A stretch of 64,000 nt of DNA from REEB426 sp964551975 (GTDB lineage: Bacteria; Actinomycetota; Actinomycetes; S36-B12). The position numbers and the translations under genes were made by a program. The notes under the pieces were generated by a model. The model was not told the origin of the DNA. It made no database searches and saw nothing but the letters and a program-made list of their open reading frames with translations. Of the stretch, positions 43,531 through 52,777 are shown one piece after another. The DNA lies in NCBI GenBank assembly GCA_964551975.1, contig CAZKFI010000001.1, forward strand, positions 127,899 to 191,898, written 5' to 3'. The first letter of the stretch is position 1. Each line of letters opens with the position of its first letter.

Positions 43531-46500
43531 CTACCAGGGATGCGTTGCACGAGGCTCTCGGCTTCACACTCAGCGAAGAGCAATGGCAGGTACTGGAGGC
43601 ACCACTAAGTCCCTGCGTCGTTGTCGCAGGCGCTGGTACGGGCAAGACCACCGCCATGGCTGCACGGGTGGCCTGGTTGGTTGTTACCGACCAGGTTCGT
43701 GCGGACGCGGTACTCGGGCTCACCTTCACGACAAAAGCCGCCGGTGAATTGCGCCAGGACGTGCGCAACGTGCGACAACGCCTCGCTAAAAGCCTTGAAG
43801 CAATGGATCTTGCATCGGACGAGGTCAATTCCGCGGAACCAACCGTGCTGACCTACCACGCGTTTGCCGCTCGCATCATCGCCGAGCACGGCCTGCGTCT
43901 GGGTATTGAACCCACCGCGGAGGTACTCAGTGCAGGTCCGCGTATGCAAATGGCCCATCGGCTGGTGTGCAGTACGGAACTTCCACTGGGAAGTGCCGAT
44001 GTCTCCGAGGCCACCATCACCCAAAACCTCGTCGCCCTAGACGACTCCTTAGCCGATCTCGCCGTCGAGCCAGCGGCGTTGATTGAGCATGACCAGGGAG
44101 AGATTGAGTGGCTGGAATCGCTACCCAAGCTCAGCAGTATCGGGGTCGAGCTAATCAAAACGAGTCGGCGCCGAAAGCTCTTGGCGCAATTGGTCATCGA
44201 ATGGCGAGCGGAAAAGAAGAAGCGGGGCGTGCTGGACTTCGCCGATCAGACACGACTCGCGCTTGAATTGGTGACGACCTATCCAACGATTCGGCAAAGT
44301 CTGCGGAGCTTGTTCGGTGTGGTGTTACTCGATGAGTATCAGGACACCTCTGTTGCCCAACGCAAGATGCTGCAGCAGATCTTCGGCACCGGCCACGCAT
44401 TGACTGCTGTGGGAGACCCCTGTCAGGCGCTGTACACCTGGCGTGGTGCTTCCTTCGAAACGATCGATACGTTCCTTCGGGATTTCACTGGGTCGGCTGA
44501 TGCTGCACCGTCGGCGAATCTCAGCCTGACGGCAAACCGACGCTCAGATAGGGCGATCCTTGCGGCAGCAAATGTGACGTCCAAGGAATTGCGCGACAAA
44601 CACCCCAACGTCCGTGAACTCGTACCCGGTGATCCAGATCGTCCCCTTGGGGATCTTTCCTGTGCACTCTTCGAAACGGTGCTCCAGGAGCGTGCCTGGC
44701 TCGTGGAGCGCATCCGCGAGTTGGGGGGACGACATGACTGGGGGTCCATTGCCGTGCTCGGCGCAACGGCCGCAGTGTTGGCCGACGTTGCGGTACGTCT
44801 GGAGCAGCAGGGAATCCCGGTCCAGGTCCATGGTGCGGCAGGGCTGCTCCATCAGCCTGCGGTGGCTGAGCTCTACTCGATGTTGCGAGCAATCCACGAC
44901 CCCACAGACAACGTCGCGTTGGCGCGGCTTTTGACCGGGGTGCGCTGGTCCATTGGCCCTCGAGACCTTGCTGCACTGGGTTCCCGAGCCAGGTTCTTGG
45001 CGCAAGGCGTGGGTCGTCCCAAGACAACCAACGTTGTTGAGGCACTTGATGCCGCGGTGGCCGGCAGTGATCCGGTCGAGGCCCTTGCCTTAGGAGATGC
45101 GTTGTCCGATCTCGGTGACCCGGGGGAGTACAGCCCGCAGGCACTGTCACGATTGACGGAACTCGATGCAGAACTGCGCGGCCTACGTCGATCCACCGGC
45201 CAGCCGCTGAGCTCCTTCATTGCCAGAGTCATCGCTGCCACTGGATTAGGGGTTGAAGCGGCGCTCGACCAGGCGGAACTCGGCCATGCCGCGGCGCTGC
45301 ACTCGTTCCTTGCCCTGATCGATGAGTTCGGTACGACTTCGCTTGGTGCCTTTCTCAGTTTGCTGGCCGACATGGAGCGATTCGATGTCGACCTTCCGCT
45401 GGAAAGCGTTCGCCAACGGGATGCTGTGCAGCTCATGACGATCCATAAGGCGAAGGGGCTTGAGTTCCCGCACGTGTTCGTGCCATCCGTGGCCGCCGGG
45501 GTATTTCCGAGCGGCAAGAGTCGGGCGATCTGGACGACGAACGCCACCGAAGTGCCCTTTGACTTGCGCGAGGATGCACCCGCGGGTCTGCCGAAGTTCC
45601 CGCGGCATGAGCTTGGCTCGCCGCGACCAACCGACCACAATGCCTACAAGGATGCGTTGCAAGCGCTCCATGAGCTTGACGACCGACGCCTGGCTTACGT
45701 TGCATTGACGCGTGCGCAGCAGAGCCTGGTCGTCACGGGCTACCGCTGGGGCCTGACGCAATCCAAGCCCTTCGCCGACAGCCCCTACCTCGCTGCCGTC
45801 GCCGAGGCTTGCACCAGTGGTCAGGGCACCGTGGTGACCTGGGCTCCGATGCCTGCGACCGATGCGCGCAATCCAATGCTGGCATCTGGCCCAGCCCGCA
45901 CAGCATGGCCCGCGCCAGTCTCAACGCGGCAGACGATCCTCGAGGCCGCTGATGCTGTGACGACGCGGCTTCAGCAGCCACCCACCCTGCCCGGCATGCC
46001 CGACCGTCCCTATGGCAACGACAGGAACCGACTCAGCGATCAGGAGCGCGCGCGGGTCGCGGCCTGGGACCTCGATGCGGCTGCATTCCTCGCCGAGGCG
46101 CGCCGTCGCCGGGAACGCCACCGCGTGGTTCGACTGCCTGACTCGGTGTCCGCCAGCACGATGCTGCGGGCCGCCAAAGAACCAGAATCACTTGCGCTGG
46201 ACCTTGCCCGCCCGATGCCGCAGCGACCCTCACTGGCGGCACGGCGGGGAATTGCCTTCCATACCTGGGCGGAGCGTAGGTTTGGCCAACAGGCTCTCCT
46301 GGTCCCTGATGATCTGCCGGGCGCTGCCGATGCTGAACTCATCGACGTGGATCTCCAGGCGCTCCAATCCGCCTTCGAGTCCAGTGCTTTCGCCGATCGC
46401 ATACCGGTCGCTGTTGAGCACCCCTTTGCTCTGGTGCTCGACGGTCGTGTCATTCGCGGACGCATCGATGCGGTCTTCGAGCGCAACGGTCGATATGACG

Positions 46501-46682
46501 TCATTGACTGGAAGACCGGCAGTTCGGCCGATCCTCTGCAATTAGCGATCTACCGCACGGCGTGGGCACGGGAAAAGCAGATTCCCGTAGAACAGGTGGA
46601 TGCGGGGTTCCTCATGGTGCGAACTGGCGAGGTCATCCGCCCGGAACCGCTCCCGGACCTCGATTCGATGTTTGGTCGCTGA
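43527..46682 (+). CDS. adnB: AdnB: UvrD-like helicase-nuclease subunit
   Basis: A 1051-residue subunit. Walker A is GAGTGKTT (residues 35-42), Walker B VVLLDEYQDTSVAQ, motif IV-VI SLTANRRSD, MTIHKAKGLEFPHVFVPS and YVALTRAQ. The C-terminal nuclease has GIAFHTWAERRFG and GRIDAVFERNGRYDVIDWKTGS (Asp and Asp-x-Lys), without the Fe-S cysteines, as expected for AdnB, the lead motor in mycobacteria. GTG 43527 overlaps the adnA stop by 4 nt. The last 50 nt overlap the acyltransferase gene in opposite orientation. Together with uvrD2 downstream this is the window's DNA-repair block. Confidence 0.93.
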   Translation: MTTRDALHEALGFTLSEEQWQVLEAPLSPCVVVAGAGTGKTTAMAARVAWLVVTDQVRADAVLGLTFTTKAAGELRQDVRNVRQRLAKSLEAMDLASDEVNSAEPTVLTYHAFAARIIAEHGLRLGIEPTAEVLSAGPRMQMAHRLVCSTELPLGSADVSEATITQNLVALDDSLADLAVEPAALIEHDQGEIEWLESLPKLSSIGVELIKTSRRRKLLAQLVIEWRAEKKKRGVLDFADQTRLALELVTTYPTIRQSLRSLFGVVLLDEYQDTSVAQRKMLQQIFGTGHALTAVGDPCQALYTWRGASFETIDTFLRDFTGSADAAPSANLSLTANRRSDRAILAAANVTSKELRDKHPNVRELVPGDPDRPLGDLSCALFETVLQERAWLVERIRELGGRHDWGSIAVLGATAAVLADVAVRLEQQGIPVQVHGAAGLLHQPAVAELYSMLRAIHDPTDNVALARLLTGVRWSIGPRDLAALGSRARFLAQGVGRPKTTNVVEALDAAVAGSDPVEALALGDALSDLGDPGEYSPQALSRLTELDAELRGLRRSTGQPLSSFIARVIAATGLGVEAALDQAELGHAAALHSFLALIDEFGTTSLGAFLSLLADMERFDVDLPLESVRQRDAVQLMTIHKAKGLEFPHVFVPSVAAGVFPSGKSRAIWTTNATEVPFDLREDAPAGLPKFPRHELGSPRPTDHNAYKDALQALHELDDRRLAYVALTRAQQSLVVTGYRWGLTQSKPFADSPYLAAVAEACTSGQGTVVTWAPMPATDARNPMLASGPARTAWPAPVSTRQTILEAADAVTTRLQQPPTLPGMPDRPYGNDRNRLSDQERARVAAWDLDAAAFLAEARRRRERHRVVRLPDSVSASTMLRAAKEPESLALDLARPMPQRPSLAARRGIAFHTWAERRFGQQALLVPDDLPGAADAELIDVDLQALQSAFESSAFADRIPVAVEHPFALVLDGRVIRGRIDAVFERNGRYDVIDWKTGSSADPLQLAIYRTAWAREKQIPVEQVDAGFLMVRTGEVIRPEPLPDLDSMFGR

Positions 46683-47928
46683 CTTCGATCGGTTCAGCAC
46701 TATCGCCGCGTCCTTGCACCTCGGCCGCGCGCTCACCGGCCTCTTCGGTGGGCACGGGACGAGCACCGCCGATCTTGCGCATCCACTCGCGTGCGGGCTC
46801 CTCCACTATGCGCCACATCAGCCAGGCGATCACCAAGGAACCGACGATCAGCACCAGAACTGCGACCACATACACAACGCCAGACTCAATGCCGACGACC
46901 CGCATGCCAGCCCGCCAGAGCCCGAACCACACCAGATGCGTCATGTAGAGCGAGTACGAGATGAAGCCGCCCAGGACCAGCAGAGGAGTTGCCAACCACC
47001 GGGCCATGCCGCGGCGTGCCACGGCCAGCGCTCCGATCCAGGCGATCAGGAACGGCACCAGGAGTAGATGGAAATACGGTGGGAGCGGTTCAGCGTCGGG
47101 GTTCAGTGTGCTGGTAGGCGGCTGCGCGGCAGGCAGCATGCCCAGGATGGTTGCACCAAGGATCACCACCACCGGCAGAGCAAATCCGAGGAAGTTTGCG
47201 ATGTGCTCGGCATTGGCCGACGCACTCTTCCCCGCGGAGGCGATGCGCTGCACGATGAGATAGGTGATGGCCCCAGCGGTGAATTCTGTGGCAATGCGCA
47301 CCGTTGAACCCCAGGCATCTGTGTAGTACGGATCGGTTGTGCGCATCGCGTAGACCATGAGCGGGCCGAGCGCAGCGCACCAGGCAGCGACAAGCCAGCC
47401 GGTTGCGAGGCGGCGGTGCATCCGCCAGAAAACGAGGATCAACAGTGGAAATGCCAGATAGGCGAGCCATTCCATCGAAAGGGACCAGGCGACGAAGTTC
47501 CATCCCCGCTGTGGATCCGGGCCCCACTCCTGGATCAACAGCAGGTTGCGGATGAAGTCGATGGGGTTCAACCAATCTCGGTCGGGGGTTCGACCTGCCA
47601 GCATCGCCTCGGCAACCACAGCGACACCGGCGACGAGGAGCATGACGACGTGCACGGGGTATACGCGGGCCAATCGCAGCCACCAGAACTGACCAGTCTG
47701 GCGGGCCTTGAGGCTGCCGCCCATGCGCTGCAAGTAGGTATGCGTCAGGATGAAACCGCTGAGCGCGAAGAAGAGATCCACTCCTAAGCGACCAACGCGT
47801 AGTGTTTCGCTAAGCACGGGTATTTCAAGCACTCCTAGCGGCTGCAGCGGACCCTGCAGGTGATAGGCAAGTACCCACGCAGCAGCGATGAACCGGATAC
47901 CGGTCAATTGCCGGATGAACAGGCTCAC
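46633..47928 (-). CDS. acyltransferase family 3 membrane protein
   Basis: A 431-residue protein with about ten membrane helices of the acyltransferase-3/OafA family. The catalytic His is H23 in TGIRFIAAAWVLAYHLQG, followed by FFALSGFILTH (about residue 60) and RVYPVHVVMLL. Members add O-acetyl or other acyl groups to surface sugars and lipids on the outer side of the membrane; the target here is unknown. It is convergent with adnB and overlaps its 3' end by 50 nt. On the minus strand AACGAT lies 6 nt before GTG 47928. In mycobacteria the genes here include a potassium channel, absent in this window. Confidence 0.87.
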   Translation of the reverse strand: MSLFIRQLTGIRFIAAAWVLAYHLQGPLQPLGVLEIPVLSETLRVGRLGVDLFFALSGFILTHTYLQRMGGSLKARQTGQFWWLRLARVYPVHVVMLLVAGVAVVAEAMLAGRTPDRDWLNPIDFIRNLLLIQEWGPDPQRGWNFVAWSLSMEWLAYLAFPLLILVFWRMHRRLATGWLVAAWCAALGPLMVYAMRTTDPYYTDAWGSTVRIATEFTAGAITYLIVQRIASAGKSASANAEHIANFLGFALPVVVILGATILGMLPAAQPPTSTLNPDAEPLPPYFHLLLVPFLIAWIGALAVARRGMARWLATPLLVLGGFISYSLYMTHLVWFGLWRAGMRVVGIESGVVYVVAVLVLIVGSLVIAWLMWRIVEEPAREWMRKIGGARPVPTEEAGERAAEVQGRGDSAEPIEVSDQTSNRGPGAVPGG

Positions 47929-48050
47929 GAGCCGATCGTTGCATGCCGCTGCCCATGGCCGACGTAGGCTGCGCCGAATGTGGGGTGTCGCATGAAGGGG
48001 TGGTCAGCTATCCACCAGCGCATTGACAGACAGGGTGAGGCGAACGCCAG

Positions 48051-48971
48051 ATGACCGAGATGATGAACGATCTCCTGCTCTCACGGGCGGCAGTTGATCG
48101 TGCGGCGCATCTGCGCGGTGACGATGCGTTTCAGCAGGCTGCGCGCACTGATCCACGATCAATGGTGCTCTGGGTGCATTCCGGGTCAATCGCGGTGATT
48201 GCCGGCAGTCCCACTCTGGCCTTGACGGCGTTGAGTGCCTTGCCTGCGGATGCAGACGTGAGCTTCCTAGGCATCAGTCCTACGGGAGCAGCGGTCTTCG
48301 CCCGCCATCACTTCGGCCCGCGTGAAGAGATCGAACTCCCCGAAGGTGCCTCCTGGATCGGACTCCGGGAGATCGGCCACGCTCTCGATGATCATGACGC
48401 CGGCCTGACGGTCAATGCTGTTGCCCTGGATAACTGGCGTCGTGCGACTCGGCTGTGTCCAGGCTGCGGTGAGTATCTGGTGACCCGACAGGCTGGTTGG
48501 TCGCTGCATTGCATCCCCGAGACTCGCGATCACTTTCCACGCACCGAGCCGGCTGTCATCATGCTGGTGCGAGATACGCAGGATCGCGCCTTACTCGGCC
48601 GACAGGGGATCTGGCAGCCGCGCTGGTTCTCAACCTTCGCCGGTTTCGTCGAGGCGGGCGAGTCAGCCGAGGCAGCCGTGCGCCGTGAGCTCCTCGAGGA
48701 GGTCGGGGTAGCCATCGATCGCCTGGCCTATCTGGGCAGCCAACCCTGGCCCTTTCCCGCTTCGCTCATGCTGGGCTACCACGCTTGGACGACGCAGACC
48801 GAAGTCACCGTTGACCAGGAGGAGATCGCTGAAGCTCGGTGGTTCACCCGAGAGGAATTGGAACGTGCCTGTGGTGCCGGGGAGGTACTGCTACCTCCGG
48901 CAGTGTCCATCTCCCGCAAACTCATCGAGCGGTGGTTTGGGGCGCCCCTGCCCGGCAACTGGTTGCGTTGA
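48051..48971 (+). CDS. nudC: NADH pyrophosphatase NudC, unusual zinc ribbon
   Basis: A 306-residue Nudix hydrolase that cleaves NADH (and NAD caps on RNA) to NMNH and AMP. The Nudix box is GFVEAGESAEAAVRRELLEEVG, and the NudC-specific motif SQPWPFPAS follows it. The zinc ribbon keeps C136, C139 and C154, but the fourth ligand position is E157 (CIPE instead of CxxC). In most homologues all four are Cys. Start may be ATG 48051, or ATG 48060/48063, which would follow a TTGACA (48023-48028). The gene is convergent with mycoredoxin (14-nt gap). Confidence 0.9.
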   Translation: MTEMMNDLLLSRAAVDRAAHLRGDDAFQQAARTDPRSMVLWVHSGSIAVIAGSPTLALTALSALPADADVSFLGISPTGAAVFARHHFGPREEIELPEGASWIGLREIGHALDDHDAGLTVNAVALDNWRRATRLCPGCGEYLVTRQAGWSLHCIPETRDHFPRTEPAVIMLVRDTQDRALLGRQGIWQPRWFSTFAGFVEAGESAEAAVRRELLEEVGVAIDRLAYLGSQPWPFPASLMLGYHAWTTQTEVTVDQEEIAEARWFTREELERACGAGEVLLPPAVSISRKLIERWFGAPLPGNWLR

Positions 48972-48985
48972 GACCAACTGCGCTG

Positions 48986-49219
48986 CTAGGCCAAGCCGAG
49001 CTTGGCTTTGACCTCACCGATCGATGGGTTCGTCAGTGCACTGCCATCGTCGAATAGGACAGTGGGCACGGTCTGATTGCCCCCGTTGACGGATTCCACG
49101 AACGCCGCCGAGGTGGGATCCGCTTCGATATCGATCTCCTCGAAGGCAATGCCCTCGCGACCCAACTGGGCCTTGAGCCGCTGGCAGTAGCCGCACCAGA
49201 CCGTGGTGTACATCTTCAT
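48986..49219 (-). CDS. mrx1: mycoredoxin, glutaredoxin-like
   Basis: A 77-residue thioredoxin-fold protein with the active-site motif C9-G-Y-C12 (TVWCGYCQRLK) and the conserved TVP cis-proline (NQTVPTVLFDDG). It reduces mixed disulfides with mycothiol in actinobacteria. Rv3198A next to uvrD2 in Mycobacterium has the same neighbourhood. ATG 49219 (MKMYTT) is used. On the minus strand TAGCGT ends 7 nt before the ATG, in a palindrome shared with uvrD2. Confidence 0.9.
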   Translation of the reverse strand: MKMYTTVWCGYCQRLKAQLGREGIAFEEIDIEADPTSAAFVESVNGGNQTVPTVLFDDGSALTNPSIGEVKAKLGLA

Positions 49220-49226
49220 AGGCCCA

Positions 49227-49236
49227 ACGCTAGCGT
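49227..49236. promoter_or_regulatory. palindromic shared -10 element for mrx1 and uvrD2
   Basis: ACGCTAGCGT is a perfect 10-bp palindrome. Read forward TAGCGT (49231-49236) ends 7 nt before GTG 49244; read in reverse it (49227-49232) ends 7 nt before the mrx1 ATG. Both are leaderless and cannot be bound by two polymerases at once. Confidence 0.55.
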
Positions 49237-49243
49237 GCATCGC

Positions 49244-51358
49244 GTGCCCACCCCCGAAGACCTACTGGCCGGCTTAGATGCCGAGCAGCAGGCGGTGGCA
49301 CGCGCTGTGCATGGTCCGGTGGTCGTGCTGGCTGGAGCAGGAACTGGCAAGACGCGGGCGGTAACACACCGGATCGCGTATGGCGTTGCGACGGGTGTCC
49401 ACGATCCGCGCCGGACGATGGCGATCACCTTCACGACTCGAGCGGCAGGACAGATGCGCACGCGTTTGCACGACCTTGGGATCCAAGGTGCCAGCGTGCG
49501 AACATTTCATTCAGCGGCCCTGCGCCAGTTACGGCACTTCTGGCCACGCCTCTCGCGTAATGAGTTCCCCGAACTCCTTGCAGTCAAGGCACGATTCCTC
49601 ACCCTTGCGGCCACCCAAGCCCGCATCACATTGGATCCGGCCGTCCTGCGCGACACCGCAGCAGATATCGAGTGGTGCAAGGTCAATCAAATCGATCCCA
49701 GCGAACTTCTGCTCAGCCCGCGGGCGAGCACTCGTCAGTGGTCGTTGCCTGTTGAGGATTTCGTGCGCCTGTTCACGCACTACGAAGACGTAAAGACTTC
49801 CCAGGGATTCATCGATTTCGAAGATGTATTGCTCGCCACCGCAGCGGTCCTGGAAACCCGGCCCGATATTGCGCAGGAGGTACGCACTGCTTACCGGTGG
49901 TTCACCGTGGATGAGTTCCAAGATGTCAGTCCACTGCAGGATCAACTGCTGCAGTTGTGGCTTGGCGACCGTGACGATCTGTGTGCTGTCGGTGACGCGA
50001 ATCAGACCATCTATTCGTTCACTGGAGCGACCTCTGACTACCTGTACGGCTTTGCGGACAGATTCACCGATGCAACCGTGGTCCGACTGACTCGTTGTTA
50101 CCGCTGTACGCCGCAGATCGTCCATGTGGCCAACGCGCTTGTGGCGGATCAACCGCGAGGGCCCAGGCCCGTCATGGCGCCTCTTCAGTCGATGAACCCC
50201 CCAGGCCCGCAGCCCCAGATCCATGTGCTTGCTGATGAGGTTGCCGAGGCCGAGTGGGTAGCCCAAGCCATCACCGATCTCGTCACCCAGGGCACATTGC
50301 CGAATCGAATCGCCGTGCTGTACCGAATGAATGCCCAATCAGTAAATCTTGAGGCGGCGCTGGCTGACGCCGGTATTCCCTTCACTATTCGCGGTGCGGA
50401 ACGCTTTTTTGAACGCCCCGAGGTACGCCAGGCGATCACACTGCTCCGTGGAGCGGCGGTGGCGCAGGTCGCACCCTCAGGTTTGGTTGATGCCGTCACC
50501 GGTGTGTTGTCCACCATGGGCTGGAGCGCTCAGACTCCGAGTGGAACGGGCGCCGTTCGCGAGCGTTGGGAGTCGCTGGCAGCACTGGTGAGCCTGGCGC
50601 AGGAGCGTGATGAGCGACAGGTGGCCCCTGAGCAAAGCGCCGGAGCGTTACGTTCCTTCATCGAGGAACTTGATCGACGTGCGGCAGCGCAGGATGCGCC
50701 TGCTGCAATGGCAGTGACGCTGTGTTCACTGCATGCGGCCAAGGGTTTGGAGTGGGAGGCCGTCTTCGTCATTGGTGTCAGTGAAGGGCTGCTGCCCATC
50801 GCTACCGCGAATACTGAACAGGAGATCGCAGAAGAGCGACGCTTGGCGTATGTGGGGATTACTCGGGCCGCGCAGTCACTGACGCTGACTTGGGCCCGTG
50901 CTCGCCAACCCGGTGGCTCGGCCTACCGACGTCCTAGTCGCTTCCTGACTGCACTGACCGCTGAGGGTGCGAGTCGATCCACTGCGGACTCCACCGTGGT
51001 GCGCAGCGGTTCAGGCCGGGAGCGCACAGAGCGCGTGCAGCGCCGCCCGGCGCCCTGCCGTGTGTGCGGGAAGTCGTTGGTGACGGCCGCTGAGCGTACG
51101 CTCGGTCGCTGCCGCACCTGCCCGGGGCGTGAGGATCCGGAACTGTGGCAGCAACTTCGTGACTGGCGTCTTAACGAGGCCAATGCCCGCGGTGTTCCCG
51201 CCTACATCGTCTTCACTGATGTCACGTTGGAAGCGGTTGTTGATCGCCGACCCAGCACGCTCGCAGAACTCCAAGAGATACCCGGAATCGGTCCTGCGAA
51301 GTTGGAGGCCTACGGACAGATCCTGCTGGACCTACTCTTGTCGCACCGTTCCGATTAG
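49244..51358 (+). CDS. uvrD2: ATP-dependent DNA helicase UvrD2
   Basis: A 704-residue superfamily 1A helicase. Walker A is GAGTGKTR (from residue 31), Walker B FTVDEFQDVSPLQ, and SLHAAKGLEWEAVFVIG and RRLAYVGITRAAQSLTLTW are motifs V/VI. The C-terminus has the UvrD2 hallmarks: a Cys4 zinc motif (CRVCG...CRTCPG) and an HRDC domain (LNEANARGVPAYIVFTDVTLEAVVDRRP). GTG 49244 is preferred over GTG 49235, which lies inside the -10 element. The stop codon overlaps the stop of the opposite ABC1 gene. UvrD2 is essential in mycobacteria, where its HRDC tail is dispensable but the Cys4 is needed; here both are intact. Confidence 0.92.
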   Translation: MPTPEDLLAGLDAEQQAVARAVHGPVVVLAGAGTGKTRAVTHRIAYGVATGVHDPRRTMAITFTTRAAGQMRTRLHDLGIQGASVRTFHSAALRQLRHFWPRLSRNEFPELLAVKARFLTLAATQARITLDPAVLRDTAADIEWCKVNQIDPSELLLSPRASTRQWSLPVEDFVRLFTHYEDVKTSQGFIDFEDVLLATAAVLETRPDIAQEVRTAYRWFTVDEFQDVSPLQDQLLQLWLGDRDDLCAVGDANQTIYSFTGATSDYLYGFADRFTDATVVRLTRCYRCTPQIVHVANALVADQPRGPRPVMAPLQSMNPPGPQPQIHVLADEVAEAEWVAQAITDLVTQGTLPNRIAVLYRMNAQSVNLEAALADAGIPFTIRGAERFFERPEVRQAITLLRGAAVAQVAPSGLVDAVTGVLSTMGWSAQTPSGTGAVRERWESLAALVSLAQERDERQVAPEQSAGALRSFIEELDRRAAAQDAPAAMAVTLCSLHAAKGLEWEAVFVIGVSEGLLPIATANTEQEIAEERRLAYVGITRAAQSLTLTWARARQPGGSAYRRPSRFLTALTAEGASRSTADSTVVRSGSGRERTERVQRRPAPCRVCGKSLVTAAERTLGRCRTCPGREDPELWQQLRDWRLNEANARGVPAYIVFTDVTLEAVVDRRPSTLAELQEIPGIGPAKLEAYGQILLDLLLSHRSD

Positions 51359-52728
51359 GCCGCGGGGTCGCGGGCGGGTACGTAACCCGGCACCCAGCGT
51401 TCCAGTTCCGCTCGCACCGGAACTGTTGCACCCATCTGGCATAGGACACCAATGCTGCCGAGCCAGACGCGATGAATGAGCGCGTACGAAGGCGGCAGGT
51501 TCAGTTTCAAGCCAATGGTGAAGTCTGGATTGCGAACGTCGTTGATGCGGTTGAACTGTGTCCGCAGCCATTCGCGACTAAAGGTGAACTCCTCATGGCG
51601 AGCCGGCTCCACGAAGGGGTCGAGGTAGTCGAGCACTTGCTGCGGATCCACCTCGATGTGCGGGCGAATGAACCCTTCAACCCGCAGGCCTTCGATGACT
51701 GTTGACGCGTCCCCGTCCTGGGCGATGCGCAGCAGGCGCCCCATGGCTGTTGGTAGGCCGTCGGGGAGTTCGGCCACTGCCCCGAAATCCAGAACGCACA
51801 ACCGGCCGTCGGGAGTGATACGGAAATTGCCTGGATGTGGATCCGCATGCAGTAGGCCGGCTCGACCAGGTGCGGAAAGCAGGAAGCGCTCGTAGCGGCT
51901 GCCCGCAAAGTCACGTTCTTCTTGGGTACCGCTGGCGATGATTGCTGAAAGTGGTGTGCCCTCTACCCATTCGCTGATCAGTACGTGCGGTGAAGCCGCC
52001 AACACGTGCGGAATGAGAATGTCGGGGTCACCCTCGAAGGCGGCGGCGAAGGCTCGTTGCCGGTTCGACTCAAGCAGGTAGTCCAACTCCTCGGCGACGC
52101 GGTCGCGGAGTTCATTGATGAGTGGCTTGATCTCCAGTCCGGGTACCCAGGCCGCAAACATCTTGCCCATTCGGGCCATCTGATTGAGGTCGCTCATCAG
52201 TGCTCGATCGGCGCCCGGATATTGCACCTTGACGGCGACCGTCCGACCATCCCGCCAGATTGCGCGGTGCACTTGACCAATGGATGCTGCGGCGGCCGGT
52301 GATTCGTCAAATTCCAGGAAGCGGCTACGCCACTGAGACCCCAACTCGTCATTGAGGATCTTTTCGATTGCAGACATCGGCAGCGGTGGCGCGGAGTCCT
52401 GGAGCTTGACCAGCGTTTCGCGATAGGGAACCGCGATTTCCTCAGGCAGGACTGCCTCGAAAATACTGAGCGCCTGACCCAGTTTCATGGCGCCACCTTT
52501 GAGTTCACCGAGAACCGCGAACATCTGCTCAGCCGTGCGCTGGCGCATGTCTGCCGCGATGGCCTCGGCTGACTGGCCGGTGACACGCTTGCCGATGTTG
52601 AGTGCGGCACGACCTGCGTAGGCAGCGGGAAGGGCGGCGAGGCGAACACTTCGACCGACGGCTCCGCTGGGTAGAGCGGCTCGGCCTGTGTCCGGGGTCA
52701 CAGGCTCTGCGGGCTGCTCCGGTTGCAT
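51355..52728 (-). CDS. ABC1/AarF (UbiB-like) kinase-like protein
   Basis: A 457-residue member of the ABC1 atypical kinase family. The KxGQ motif is KGGAMKLGQALS (near residue 78), the A-rich loop ESPAAAASIGQVHRA near 167 replaces the glycine-rich loop, VAVKVQYPGA gives the lysine, and LHADPHPGNFRI the catalytic Asp-Asn. Family members act in quinone or isoprenoid lipid metabolism and carry ATPase rather than protein kinase activity. It is the counterpart of Rv3197. It follows the ThiF-like gene on the same strand with 49 nt between, and converges on uvrD2. Confidence 0.9.
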   Translation of the reverse strand: MQPEQPAEPVTPDTGRAALPSGAVGRSVRLAALPAAYAGRAALNIGKRVTGQSAEAIAADMRQRTAEQMFAVLGELKGGAMKLGQALSIFEAVLPEEIAVPYRETLVKLQDSAPPLPMSAIEKILNDELGSQWRSRFLEFDESPAAAASIGQVHRAIWRDGRTVAVKVQYPGADRALMSDLNQMARMGKMFAAWVPGLEIKPLINELRDRVAEELDYLLESNRQRAFAAAFEGDPDILIPHVLAASPHVLISEWVEGTPLSAIIASGTQEERDFAGSRYERFLLSAPGRAGLLHADPHPGNFRITPDGRLCVLDFGAVAELPDGLPTAMGRLLRIAQDGDASTVIEGLRVEGFIRPHIEVDPQQVLDYLDPFVEPARHEEFTFSREWLRTQFNRINDVRNPDFTIGLKLNLPPSYALIHRVWLGSIGVLCQMGATVPVRAELERWVPGYVPARDPAA

Positions 52729-52777
52729 TGCAGCATTGTCACGCAGATTGGGCGAGGTCGCTCACCCGTGTCTGGTC

